Source: an uncultured Clostridia bacterium (GTDB taxonomy: Bacteria > Bacillota > Clostridia > Oscillospirales > Feifaniaceae). Taken from it: a stretch of DNA of 36,600 nt. Positions 23,928 through 32,145 of the stretch are shown one piece after another. Position 1 is the stretch's first letter. Each line of letters starts with the position of its first letter. The notes under the pieces are model-generated. The model did no database searches, was not told the origin of the DNA, and was given only the letters and a program-made list of their open reading frames with translations. The position numbers and the translations under genes are program-made. The stretch covers positions 1 to 36,600 of the forward strand of contig CAJFTX010000028.1 of assembly GCA_904420075.1 (NCBI GenBank), read 5' to 3'.

Positions 23928-26324
23928 ATGGCGACTTTCAGGTGCAAGATGTGCGGAGGGGCCCTCTCGGTCGAGGAGGGAGCCAGCGTCGCGGAGTGCC
24001 CATACTGTGGGACGCAGCAGACGCTGCCAAGACTGTCGGACGAGAGGCGAAAGAATCTCTACGAGCGGGCAAATCATCTGCGGAGGAACAATGAATTTGA
24101 CCGTGCAAGGGAGCTCTATGAGGAAATTCTGAATGAGGATAGAACAGACGCGGAGGCCTACTGGTCGATTATTCTCTGTAAATATGGGGTGGAATATGTG
24201 GAGGACCCGGGTTCTGGCGGCAGAGTCCCCACGGTAAACCGGATGCAGTTTCTCTCCATCTTTTCGGACAGAGATTACCGCGCGGCGCTGGAATATGCGG
24301 ATGCGGCGCAGCGGGCGGTCTATGAGCGGGAGGCGGAGCGGATTGATGAGATTCAGCGGGGCTATTTGGCTGTTGCACAGAACGAGAGCCCTTTTGACGT
24401 TTTTCTCTGCTACAAAGAGAGAGATGAGAAGGGGGAGCGGACGCCCGACTCGGTGCTTGCAACGGAGCTCTACTATGAACTGACGGAGGCGGGATTTCGC
24501 GTCTTTTTTGCGCGGATTACCCTGGAGGGAAAGCTGGGAACAGCCTATGAACCGTATATCTTTGCGGCGCTGCACAGCGCGAAGGTGATGGTGGTTCTGG
24601 GAACGCGGGCGGAGTATTTCCAGGCGCCGTGGGTGAGAAATGAGTGGAGCAGATTTTTGGGACTCATCCAAAATGGGGAGAAAAAGGTACTGATTCCGGC
24701 CTACCGGGATATGGACCCCTACCATCTGCCGGAGGAGTTTTCGCATCTGCAGGCGCAGGACATGTCGAAGCTGGGATTTATGCAGGATCTGGTACACGGA
24801 ATCCGCAAGATTTTGGGCGGACGGGAGGAGGTTGCCCAGGGACAAGACGAGGACAACCTGAGTCTTGCCGAGCGAATTCCGCCGCTTCTTCGCAGAGCGG
24901 AGATCTTTCTGGAGGAAGGAGATTTTGCGCAGGCGGAGGAGTTCTGCGAGCGGGTGCTCAATCTTGATCCCGAGAATGCGCGGGCCTATCTTGGAAAGCT
25001 GATGGCGAAGCTGCGGGTGCGCCGACAGGAGGGACTGAAAGAGCTCGCGGAGCCGTTTGACGGGGAACCGGATTATAGGAGGGCGCTGCGCTTCGGAGAT
25101 GAGGAGCTGACCGAGCAGCTGCGGGATGCCAACCGCTCAATTGTGGAGCGCAATGAGACGAGGCGTAAAGAGGAGATCTACCGCAGAGCGTGTAAACTGG
25201 AGAACGGCACCACCAGCCGTGACTGCCGAAACGCGGCGCAGCTCTTTGAGGGAATTGCTCCATATCAGGATTCGCAGAAGCGGGCGGAGCGGAATCGGGA
25301 GCGGGAGCAGAAGCTGCTGCTGGAGGAAAATTACCAGAATGCCGTACTCTGGAGCAGGGGAGAGGCGGTGAGCAGTCTGGAGCGGGCGATAAGCCAGCTG
25401 CGCGAGCTCGGGGACTACCGGGATAGCGCAGAGCTGCTCTCGGCCTGTGAGCGGAAGCTGGAGGAGCAGCGGAGTCTGCAGGAGATCCGACAGGCCGCAA
25501 AGCGGCGAAACGACGAGCGATGCAGAAGACAGGAGATGGTGTTGTGCCATCTCAAGTGGGCTGTTCCGGCTCTCATTCTGATTCTGATCGGAGTGTTCTG
25601 GGGCGTCTCCATCTCCAACCAGAAGGCGCAGGAGAAAAGCGCGCTCTATTCGGAGGCAGTGGCCTGCTACGAACAGGGAAACTACTACATAGCGATGCGA
25701 AATTTTGAGCAGCTGGGGGATTATCTGGACAGTGCGAGTTATCTCGCACAGATTCCGCTGCGCGAGTGCTGGACAGGGGGTGCCTGGCTGGAGTTTGGCC
25801 GCTATCCTCAGGGAAAGAATGGCGCCGTCAAGCCGATCGAGTGGAAGGTGCTGAGTGTGGAGCCGGAGGAGAAGCGGATGCTGCTGGTTTCAGACGACAG
25901 CCTGGAGGCACTGCCCTACTACGAGATGGAGACGGATGCCGGCTGGGCGGACAGTATCCCGCGCACCTTTTTAAACGGCAGCTTTGTGGAGACCGCTTTC
26001 TCCGAGGAGGAGCGGCTCTATCTCACCGAGACGGAGATCAAGAGTGAAAACAGGGGAGAGACGGTGCTCACAAACGACCGGGTATTTCTCCTCTCGGAGG
26101 AGGAAATCCAGAAATTTGACGAACAGCTCGGATATATGCGCACCGAGCCGAGCCCGTATATCGAGGACAGGCTGGAAGCCGGCTATCACTACTGGTGGTG
26201 GCTCCGCAGCGACGGGATGGCGAAAAACTATGCCAAGTGTATCAATGATGCGAACGGTGTAGAAGAAGAGCTCGTTATTCAGACGATGGGGGGTCGGCCC
26301 GCTATCTGGCTCTGTTGGGGATAG
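23928..26324 (+). CDS. Zinc ribbon-TIR-transmembrane-DUF6273 protein
   Basis: 798 residues, multi-domain. A zinc ribbon (C6/C9, C24/C27) opens it, followed by a TPR-like segment (about 43-90). A TIR domain (about 154-290) begins FDVFLCYKE and includes ATELYYELTEAGFRVFF and then the AYEPYIFAAL helix. E208 in that helix is at the position of the NAD-cleaving glutamate of enzymatic TIRs; the assignment is by motif position only. A second TPR-like stretch (about 325-370) and a Glu/Arg-rich, probably coiled-coil, region follow. One membrane helix lies at about 545-562, then a C-terminal DUF6273-like domain (about 615-798: WLEFGRYPQGKNG, ending with WWWLRSDG and GGRPAIWLCW). Predicted topology is TIR inside, DUF6273 outside. 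It forms a single-gene transcript. The function is unknown; a sensing or defence role is plausible but inferred. Confidence 0.85.
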   Translation: MATFRCKMCGGALSVEEGASVAECPYCGTQQTLPRLSDERRKNLYERANHLRRNNEFDRARELYEEILNEDRTDAEAYWSIILCKYGVEYVEDPGSGGRVPTVNRMQFLSIFSDRDYRAALEYADAAQRAVYEREAERIDEIQRGYLAVAQNESPFDVFLCYKERDEKGERTPDSVLATELYYELTEAGFRVFFARITLEGKLGTAYEPYIFAALHSAKVMVVLGTRAEYFQAPWVRNEWSRFLGLIQNGEKKVLIPAYRDMDPYHLPEEFSHLQAQDMSKLGFMQDLVHGIRKILGGREEVAQGQDEDNLSLAERIPPLLRRAEIFLEEGDFAQAEEFCERVLNLDPENARAYLGKLMAKLRVRRQEGLKELAEPFDGEPDYRRALRFGDEELTEQLRDANRSIVERNETRRKEEIYRRACKLENGTTSRDCRNAAQLFEGIAPYQDSQKRAERNREREQKLLLEENYQNAVLWSRGEAVSSLERAISQLRELGDYRDSAELLSACERKLEEQRSLQEIRQAAKRRNDERCRRQEMVLCHLKWAVPALILILIGVFWGVSISNQKAQEKSALYSEAVACYEQGNYYIAMRNFEQLGDYLDSASYLAQIPLRECWTGGAWLEFGRYPQGKNGAVKPIEWKVLSVEPEEKRMLLVSDDSLEALPYYEMETDAGWADSIPRTFLNGSFVETAFSEEERLYLTETEIKSENRGETVLTNDRVFLLSEEEIQKFDEQLGYMRTEPSPYIEDRLEAGYHYWWWLRSDGMAKNYAKCINDANGVEEELVIQTMGGRPAIWLCWG

Positions 26325-26325
26325 A

Positions 26326-26360
26326 GAACGGCCTCTCCGGAAGTTTCGGAGAGGCTGTTC
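26326..26360 (+). terminator. Terminator 1 after the TIR gene
   Basis: A 14-base-pair stem GAACGGCCTCTCCG / CGGAGAGGCTGTTC with a 7-base loop, one base after the stop codon. The following T-run is weak (TTGTGTAT). Confidence 0.65.
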
Positions 26361-26379
26361 TTGTGTATATAGATTTTGT

Positions 26380-26410
26380 GCAAAAAGCCCGAGAGAATCC
26401 GGCTTTTTGC
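26380..26410. terminator. Terminator 2 after the TIR gene
   Basis: GCAAAAAGCC (26380-26389) / GGCTTTTTGC (26401-26410), a perfect 10-base-pair stem with T-rich 3' arm. Together with the hairpin at 26326-26360 it forms a tandem terminator isolating the TIR gene from the sugar importer. Confidence 0.65.
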
Positions 26411-26504
26411 TTGAAAGAGAAGAGTTTGAGATGTAATTATATGGAAATTTTGCAGTACTTTATCATGATTTTCGGAAAAATAACTGTTTTCTTCATAAAA
26501 AGAG

Positions 26505-26533
26505 TTGACTTATTTGTGCAAAAGTGCCATAAT
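26505..26533 (+). promoter_or_regulatory. Promoter of the sugar ABC importer
   Basis: TTGACT (26505-26510), 17-base spacer, CATAAT (26528-26533). The spacer contains ATTTGTGCA, also found in the spacer of the tatA promoter. Confidence 0.7.
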
Positions 26534-26542
26534 GAACTCGTA

Positions 26543-26573
26543 ATAAAAGATTCACAATTTTGTAATCTTTTAT
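26543..26573 (+). promoter_or_regulatory. Inverted repeat at the start of the importer transcript
   Basis: ATAAAAGATT (26543-26552) / AATCTTTTAT (26564-26573), a perfect 10-base inverted repeat 11 bases apart, starting 9 bases after the -10 box and therefore covering the first 30 or so transcribed bases. An operator is more likely than a terminator because no T-run follows. The binding protein is unknown. Confidence 0.55.
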
Positions 26574-26605
26574 AGCAGAGACATACTTTAAGGAGGTATG
26601 GCAAG

Positions 26606-27895
26606 ATGAGGAAAACTTGGAAGAGACTGATCGCAGTGGGTTTGGTAGGACTTATGGCAGTGGGTCTTACCGCTTGTGACAACGCGCCGGCCCCCTCGGG
26701 CGACGGCGACGGCGGCATCAGCGGAAACGTAGATGCGTTGCTCTGGCTCTCATCCTATCCGCAGTATGCGGATGAGATGATGGCGGAATTCGAGAAGAAG
26801 TACCCCGATATCTCAGTTGACCTGAATATGTGCGCGGGCGATACGCTGGCGCAGAATTATGAGCCGAGAATTGCCTCCGGGCAGATGCCTGAAGTGATCA
26901 GTGTTAACTACGACGAGTGGAGCATGACAAATGCTGACAAGGGCTATCTTGCCGATATTGGAAGTACCCAGGCGTTCCAAAAGCAACGGAAAGAGCTGCA
27001 GGAGCAGCTGACCTCTCCTGGCGGCGTGAAGTATGGTGTCGCGTACGGTGTCGCTTCGATGGTGATCTACTATAATAAAGATCTCTTTGAGAAAGCCGGC
27101 ATCACAGAGACCCCGAAGAATTATACCGAATTTATCGCAGTTTGCCAGAAGCTCAAGGATGCAGGCATTACGCCGATTGCTTGGACCGGTGGTTTCCCGA
27201 ATCTGATTCAGCACGGAATCGTCTCCTCCGGCATCGCGAACAACCTGTATCGGGTGGACAAGGGAATTTCGACTGAGATGCTCACAACCAACTACGACTA
27301 CAATGTAGAGGGCTGGATTGACATCTTTGAGAAGATGGTCGAGATGAGAGACAAGGGCTTCTTCAACGAGGGCTATATGTCTACCGACAACGCCGAGTCA
27401 ATTCGTCTCTTCAGTGAGGGCGAGGTTGCGATGACATGGAACGGTACCTGGTCTGCGGGAGACTTCCTGACGCTGGGCGACCATGTGGATTGCTTTATCC
27501 CGCCGATGAACGATGAGGGGAATCCGCTCTACGGGATCTTCAGCTCGGAGACCGGCTTTGGTATGGGCAAGGGCTCTGAGGACAACGAAGCGGCTAAAGC
27601 GTTCTTTGAGTTCCTCGCATACGATAACTATGTGAACTTCCAGAACACCACAGGAACCATCCCGACCTTTGAGAATATGGAAGGGTGCAAGGTGGATGAG
27701 AGACTGCAGAAGACAGTCGACGAGATCGTAGCTCTGGAGGGCAATGCGCCTCTGGCATTCCAGGTGCTTCCGACCGCGGTCAGCACCGCGTCGATGACCT
27801 TTATCCAGGATGTTTTGACCGGTACAAAGCAGCCGAGCGATATCGGAAGTGTCTTTAATCCCATTCAGCAGGAATACATGAGCTCGAAGGGTTAA
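26606..27895 (+). CDS. Sugar ABC transporter substrate-binding lipoprotein
   Basis: 429 residues. A lipoprotein signal peptide with lipobox LTAC (lipidated C24) is followed by a Gly/Asp-rich linker and a cluster-B (MalE-like, SBP family 1) fold with segments such as YPQYADEMMAEFEKKYPDI, YYNKDLFEKAGI and MTWNGTWSAG. It captures an oligosaccharide or other carbohydrate outside the membrane for the two permeases that follow. The ligand cannot be read from sequence. The ATG at 26606 follows AGGAGG with 9 bases spacing. A terminator hairpin follows the gene, so it is probably made in excess over the permeases. Confidence 0.93.
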   Translation: MRKTWKRLIAVGLVGLMAVGLTACDNAPAPSGDGDGGISGNVDALLWLSSYPQYADEMMAEFEKKYPDISVDLNMCAGDTLAQNYEPRIASGQMPEVISVNYDEWSMTNADKGYLADIGSTQAFQKQRKELQEQLTSPGGVKYGVAYGVASMVIYYNKDLFEKAGITETPKNYTEFIAVCQKLKDAGITPIAWTGGFPNLIQHGIVSSGIANNLYRVDKGISTEMLTTNYDYNVEGWIDIFEKMVEMRDKGFFNEGYMSTDNAESIRLFSEGEVAMTWNGTWSAGDFLTLGDHVDCFIPPMNDEGNPLYGIFSSETGFGMGKGSEDNEAAKAFFEFLAYDNYVNFQNTTGTIPTFENMEGCKVDERLQKTVDEIVALEGNAPLAFQVLPTAVSTASMTFIQDVLTGTKQPSDIGSVFNPIQQEYMSSKG

Positions 27896-27907
27896 TGAAG
27901 CGTATCT

Positions 27908-27945
27908 AGGGGCGGGTGGGCAACCCACCTGCCCCTTCTTTTTTT
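27908..27945 (+). terminator. Attenuating terminator between binding protein and permeases
   Basis: A 13-base-pair GC-rich stem AGGGGCGGGTGGG / CCCACCTGCCCCT (one G-U pair) with loop CAA, then TCTTTTTTT. No promoter is evident between it and the first permease gene, so the permeases probably depend on partial read-through. Confidence 0.85.
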
Positions 27946-27986
27946 AAAAGACAGAACCTATCCTGACAACGAAGGGGGAGGAACCT

Positions 27987-28913
27987 TTGAAAGAATCTCG
28001 TCTGATGCGGGGGACTGTGTACCAGCGAAAATGGCGTAAGCTGGGTATTCTCATGGCTCTTCCTGCGATGCTATTGGTAATTCTGCTGGTCTTTATTCCG
28101 CTGATTATGAATATCGGCTACTCGCTGACCGACTATACAGTCAACAGCGATGTGCCGAAATTCATCGGATTTGCAAACTTTGTCTCGATCTTCCAGGACC
28201 CGGACTTCGGCCTAATTTGCAGCAATACGATCAAACTCGCGCTGCTGTATGTCGTGGGATTGAACACACTCGCAATCGCCCTTGCGATTCTGATTGCAAA
28301 CGTCGGAAAAGTATTGGGCAATACGATTAAATCCATCCTGTACTTCCCCTGCCTGCTGGCGATGGCGGTTGTGGGCTTTGTCTGGAGGATCATCTTCAAC
28401 TATAACAACGGTATCATCAACCGGCTGCTTATAATGCTCGGTATGTCGAAAGACGCGGTGCCGGAGTGGCTGGGCGATCCGAATCTCATCATGGTCTCGA
28501 CGAGCATTGCGATCATCTGGTATGCGCTCGGCTACTATATCGTGATCTACTATGCGGGACTGATGTCGATCTCGCCGGATCTCTATGAGGTGTCCAGTAT
28601 TGAGGGCGCGACCAAGTGGCAGGAGTTCCGCAAGGTGACGCTGCCGATGCTTGCGCCGTCCATCACCATCAACGTGGTGCTGACGACGATGGCGATTATC
28701 GGCTCGTTCGATCTGCCGTACACCCTGACAAACGGCGGCGGCCCGGGCCAATATGGCACAGTGATACCGATCTGGATCTACCGGCTGTACTTCAATAATA
28801 TGCAGTACGGCAAGGCGCTTGCACTCGCGGTCATTCTGGCGGTGATTGCGATGATTGTCGCGGTGATCGAGTTGAAGATCCTTCTGAAGAGGGAGGCGAA
28901 GACAAATGGCTAA
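27987..28913 (+). CDS. Sugar ABC transporter permease (MalF/UgpA type)
   Basis: 308 residues, six predicted membrane helices; one half of the importer channel. It begins at TTG 27987 with GGGGGAGG 5 bases upstream; an in-frame ATG six codons later is an alternative. The EAA loop that contacts the ATPase is visible as LYEVSSIEGATKWQEFRKVTLPML, shown here only by its ends: EVSSIEGA then FRKVTLPML. GGGPGQYGTVIPIWIY near residue 255 is typical of CUT1 permeases. The 3' end overlaps the next gene by 8 bases. Confidence 0.93.
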   Translation: MKESRLMRGTVYQRKWRKLGILMALPAMLLVILLVFIPLIMNIGYSLTDYTVNSDVPKFIGFANFVSIFQDPDFGLICSNTIKLALLYVVGLNTLAIALAILIANVGKVLGNTIKSILYFPCLLAMAVVGFVWRIIFNYNNGIINRLLIMLGMSKDAVPEWLGDPNLIMVSTSIAIIWYALGYYIVIYYAGLMSISPDLYEVSSIEGATKWQEFRKVTLPMLAPSITINVVLTTMAIIGSFDLPYTLTNGGGPGQYGTVIPIWIYRLYFNNMQYGKALALAVILAVIAMIVAVIELKILLKREAKTNG

Positions 28914-29742
28914 AACGCTGAGTAGACAGAACAAACACTGGCCCAGCCGAATCATCCTGATCTTTGCTGCGGTGATTGCGGCAATTCCGCTGGTGCTCTC
29001 ATTCTTCAACGCATTTCGGACGAGAGAGGCCATTGTCCGCGAGCCGTTAAATCTGCTCTCCGGACTTACGACCGAGGGAATTACGAGCGCGTTTAAGATG
29101 ATGAAATATCCCCAGGCGCTGATGAACAATATTATTATTCTGGTCATCAGCCTGGTGATTATGATTGTGCTCGGTTCGCTGATGGGGTTCGCGGTCTCGG
29201 CGGTGAACTCAAGGTTTTTGAATTTCGCCTATATTGCAGTGGTACTGATTATTACCATTCCTTTCCAGGCGATTATGATTCCGATCGTCATGGTTTTGAC
29301 CAAGATTGGGTTGCTCAGCACATATCTCGGCGCCTCACTTGTCTTTGCGGCGACATCAATGTCAATTGTGGTATTTTTATATACGGGGTTTATGCGATCG
29401 CTGCCAAAGGAACTCTGCGAGGCGGCGGTGGTGGACGGCTGCGGAATTTTCCGCACCTATGTCTCCATCTATATGCCGCTACTCAAGACCGTTACGGGTA
29501 CGATCATCATCATCCGCGGTACCTCTGTCTGGAACGACCTGCTGGTGTGCATGATTACATTGCACAACTCCAAGCTTCAGACGATGGTTTACCGGCTTTA
29601 TTCCTTTGTTTCGAACAAACAGAACAACTGGGATATTGTGTTTGCATCGGCGTTTCTTGTGAGTATTCCGATTATTATTATCTTTATCTTTATGCAGAAG
29701 TCCTTTGTCAAAGGCGTTGTTGCGGGCGCAGTCAAAGGCTAG
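28906..29742 (+). CDS. Sugar ABC transporter permease (MalG/UgpE type)
   Basis: 278 residues, six predicted membrane helices, second half of the importer channel. The EAA motif ELCEAAVVDGCGIFRTYVSI and the WNDLLV segment following it place it in the CUT1 MalG-like group. It starts inside the end of the preceding permease gene (8-base overlap), implying translational coupling. No ATPase gene follows; as in many Firmicutes, a shared MsmK/UgpC-type ATPase encoded elsewhere probably energises the importer. No glycoside hydrolase is attached to the locus either. Confidence 0.93.
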   Translation: MAKTLSRQNKHWPSRIILIFAAVIAAIPLVLSFFNAFRTREAIVREPLNLLSGLTTEGITSAFKMMKYPQALMNNIIILVISLVIMIVLGSLMGFAVSAVNSRFLNFAYIAVVLIITIPFQAIMIPIVMVLTKIGLLSTYLGASLVFAATSMSIVVFLYTGFMRSLPKELCEAAVVDGCGIFRTYVSIYMPLLKTVTGTIIIIRGTSVWNDLLVCMITLHNSKLQTMVYRLYSFVSNKQNNWDIVFASAFLVSIPIIIIFIFMQKSFVKGVVAGAVKG

Positions 29743-29749
29743 AGAGAAG

Positions 29750-29781
29750 AAAAAGGTGCGGCTGTAGCCGCACCTTTTTTG
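29750..29781 (+). terminator. Terminator of the sugar importer operon
   Basis: A 13-base-pair stem AAAAAGGTGCGGC / GCCGCACCTTTTT with loop TGTA followed by T residues, 7 bases after the permease stop. Confidence 0.92.
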
Positions 29782-29889
29782 TTATCAGTTTCTCTGTGAA
29801 GCTCAGGAGGCCGGAAGGGCGTTTTTCTGCGAAGCTGCCTGGAAAAGGTACCTGCCCCCACTTGGGGATTTACAAGCGGCGGGGTTTCC

Positions 29890-29898
29890 TGGTATAAA
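29890..29898 (+). promoter_or_regulatory. Extended -10 promoter of the CHAP gene
   Basis: TGGTATAAA, an extended -10 element (TG at 29890-29891, TATAAA at 29893-29898). The -35 region (29870-29875, TTACAA) is weak. It lies about 30 bases upstream of the start codon. Confidence 0.5.
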
Positions 29899-29927
29899 TA
29901 GAGATAGAAGAAAAGGGGGCGATCAGG

Positions 29928-32039
29928 ATGGCAGCCCGGAGGGCGATTTCCATCATATTAGCGGCAGTGCTGCTCTTTGGTCTCTCGTGGGGCGCGCTCG
30001 CGCTGCCGAATGAGGATTACAGCTTGACAGGGAATGAGGCGGAGGATATCGTCACAGTGGCGTCCGCCCAGAAGGGGAAGCGGATTGACGATTTCGGCTG
30101 GACGGTGGACTGGTGCGCCTATTTTGTCTGCTGGGCCGGAGCGCGAGTCGGCGCGGATTTCCCGAACATCGGGACGGTGCGCGGGATGGCGCTCTGGTTT
30201 TTAAATGAGCAAAAGGGGGACTTCTACTGCCTGAGGGAGGAGAACTACGAGAGCCTCATCGCCCTTGGCCTGCAGGACAAGGACGCTCCAATCCGAACGA
30301 CCCATGATGCCTTCACGCCGAGAAAGGGGGACCTCGTCTGTTACCGGTGGGAGGGCTCCTCATCCGACTGGAGTCACATCGGAATCGTGACTGAGGACTA
30401 TGACGGCTCAGGGTATATCCATACTGTGGAGGGCAACACCCGGATAAACGGGGTGTATCAGGTGGCCGAGATGCGGCGGAGCTATGACGGAGAGGTGGTC
30501 GGATTTATCCGGCCGAACTACCGGGTGAAGACGCCGCCCGTGGATGACCGGCCGGGCTTCACTCTGACGCCGGGTGAGGTGACGCTGGGACTCGGTGACG
30601 AGGGGGGAGCGGTACTCTACGCGACGCCGAGCGGGAAGTTGCCGGAACAGCTCGGCTATGAGGTCTCGCTCGACCGGCCGGAGCTTGCGGACGTATTCCC
30701 GCGCAGAGAGGGGGACGGCCTCGCGGTCGCGCTTTTCGGCCGGACAGAGGGGAGCGGTACGCTCACTGTGCGGATGATCGATGCGGAGAGCGGCGCACAG
30801 CTCGCCTCGCGGACGGCACAGATCACCGTTCAGGGAGGAACCTACACTGTGCGCTACGATTCAAACGGTGGAACGGGCGCTCCGCGCAGCCAGACGCAGA
30901 ACCGGGGACAGCCGCTCATGCTGAGCGCACAGATTCCGGCGCGGCCGGGCTATGAGTTTGTGGGCTGGGCGGAGCGTGCGACTGCGGATACCCCGCGCTA
31001 TCAGCCGGGAGGGACGTATACCGCGGGACGGGATATCACCCTCTATGCAGTGTGGCGCAGAGCGCAGGCGGGGTATACGGTGCGCCACTACCAGCAGGGA
31101 CTTCCCGGGGAGACAGAGTATCGGCTCATTGAGGAGGAGCATCTCTCAGCCTATGTGGGGGAGGGCGTCTCGCCGCCGGTGAGAAATTATATCGGCTTCA
31201 CCTCGCCCGAGGTACAGACGGCCACAGTGGCTGCGGGCGGAGAGACGGTGATCTCCTACTACTATGTGCGCAATCGCTACTCATTGAAACTTGAGAGTGG
31301 CGAAGGAATCTCGGGGATTTCCGGCGGCGGGGACTACTACTACGGGGAGCGGGTGCCGCTCACAGCGGAGCTGAAAAAGGGATATCGCTTTGCGGGCTGG
31401 TACCGGGACGGCGCACTGCTTGATGGGCAGAGTGGTGCTGAACTCACCATGCCGGCGAAGGATGTCACGTTGGAGGCGCGCGCGGCGCGGGATACGGCCG
31501 CGGGCGGCTGTCCGTTTGGCGATGCGGAGGAGCACTGGGCGCGGGAGGCGATCTGCTATGTGTGGGAGAGAGATCTCTTCCGCGGAACTTCGGAGGAGGC
31601 GTTTTCACCGGATGCCCAGATGAACCGGGCGATGGTTGTGACGGTGTTGTACCGCCTGTCGGGCGCCAAAGCGCCGGAACATCCGCCCAGTTTTGCGGAT
31701 GTTCCGGAGGACGCCTGGTATGCCGACGCGGTCGGCTGGGCGGCAGCGGAGGGAATTGTCACCGGTACGGGTGCGGGCTTTGACCCGGAGGGGGCGGTCA
31801 CCCGGGAGCAGCTCGCGACCATTCTATACCGCTATGCGGACGGCAGCCCGGAGGGAACGCTGGACGGTTTTCCCGACCGCGGAGAAGTTTCTCCCTGGGC
31901 GGTGGAGGCGCTCAGCTGGGCGACCGAATATGCGCTGATTCGGGGGCGGCCGGACGGCTCACTCGACCCGCAGGGGACCGCGACCCGCGCTGAGGTCGCG
32001 ACCATTCTGATGCGCTACCTGGAACAGATGAATGGATGA
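29928..32039 (+). CDS. Secreted CHAP-domain protein with SLH repeats
   Basis: 703 residues. A Sec signal peptide (about 1-26) is followed by a CHAP amidase/peptidase domain (about 35-195) with catalytic C63 in DWCAYFV, H150 in DWSHIGIV and the polar third-site segment VEGNT (168-171). Then come an unassigned beta-rich domain (about 205-300), an InlB B-repeat-like module (about 305-375, YTVRYDSNGGTGAP to ITLYAVW), a MucBP-like module, a second InlB-like segment (LTAELKKGYRFAGWYRDG) and three SLH repeats (about 527-700). It probably cuts peptidoglycan stem peptides or cross-bridges while bound to the cell wall. It forms a single-gene transcript. Start chosen by AAGGGGG upstream. Confidence 0.88.
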   Translation: MAARRAISIILAAVLLFGLSWGALALPNEDYSLTGNEAEDIVTVASAQKGKRIDDFGWTVDWCAYFVCWAGARVGADFPNIGTVRGMALWFLNEQKGDFYCLREENYESLIALGLQDKDAPIRTTHDAFTPRKGDLVCYRWEGSSSDWSHIGIVTEDYDGSGYIHTVEGNTRINGVYQVAEMRRSYDGEVVGFIRPNYRVKTPPVDDRPGFTLTPGEVTLGLGDEGGAVLYATPSGKLPEQLGYEVSLDRPELADVFPRREGDGLAVALFGRTEGSGTLTVRMIDAESGAQLASRTAQITVQGGTYTVRYDSNGGTGAPRSQTQNRGQPLMLSAQIPARPGYEFVGWAERATADTPRYQPGGTYTAGRDITLYAVWRRAQAGYTVRHYQQGLPGETEYRLIEEEHLSAYVGEGVSPPVRNYIGFTSPEVQTATVAAGGETVISYYYVRNRYSLKLESGEGISGISGGGDYYYGERVPLTAELKKGYRFAGWYRDGALLDGQSGAELTMPAKDVTLEARAARDTAAGGCPFGDAEEHWAREAICYVWERDLFRGTSEEAFSPDAQMNRAMVVTVLYRLSGAKAPEHPPSFADVPEDAWYADAVGWAAAEGIVTGTGAGFDPEGAVTREQLATILYRYADGSPEGTLDGFPDRGEVSPWAVEALSWATEYALIRGRPDGSLDPQGTATRAEVATILMRYLEQMNG

Positions 32040-32075
32040 AATCGGCCTGGAGTACAATCTCCAGGCCGATTTTTG
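32040..32075 (+). terminator. Terminator of the CHAP gene
   Basis: A 13-base-pair stem AATCGGCCTGGAG / CTCCAGGCCGATT, loop TACAAT, followed by TTTT. Confidence 0.9.
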
Positions 32076-32108
32076 TGCAAAACATACGATAACTGTGGAG
32101 GGAATATA

Positions 32109-32117
32109 TGGTATAAT
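32109..32117 (+). promoter_or_regulatory. Extended -10 promoter of the Rhs gene
   Basis: TGGTATAAT: extended TG plus perfect TATAAT (32112-32117), about 28 bases before the start codon. No good -35 box is visible, as expected for extended -10 promoters. Confidence 0.65.
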
Positions 32118-32145
32118 TAGAAAAACTGAATAGGGAGGGCTTGGC

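Noticed and set aside
22404-24845. 813-codon minus-strand open frame
   Set aside because: It spans the antisense of two real genes, a strong terminator and a promoter, has no ribosome site or recognisable domain, and has the His/Arg/Leu-rich composition of a shadow frame in GC-rich coding DNA.
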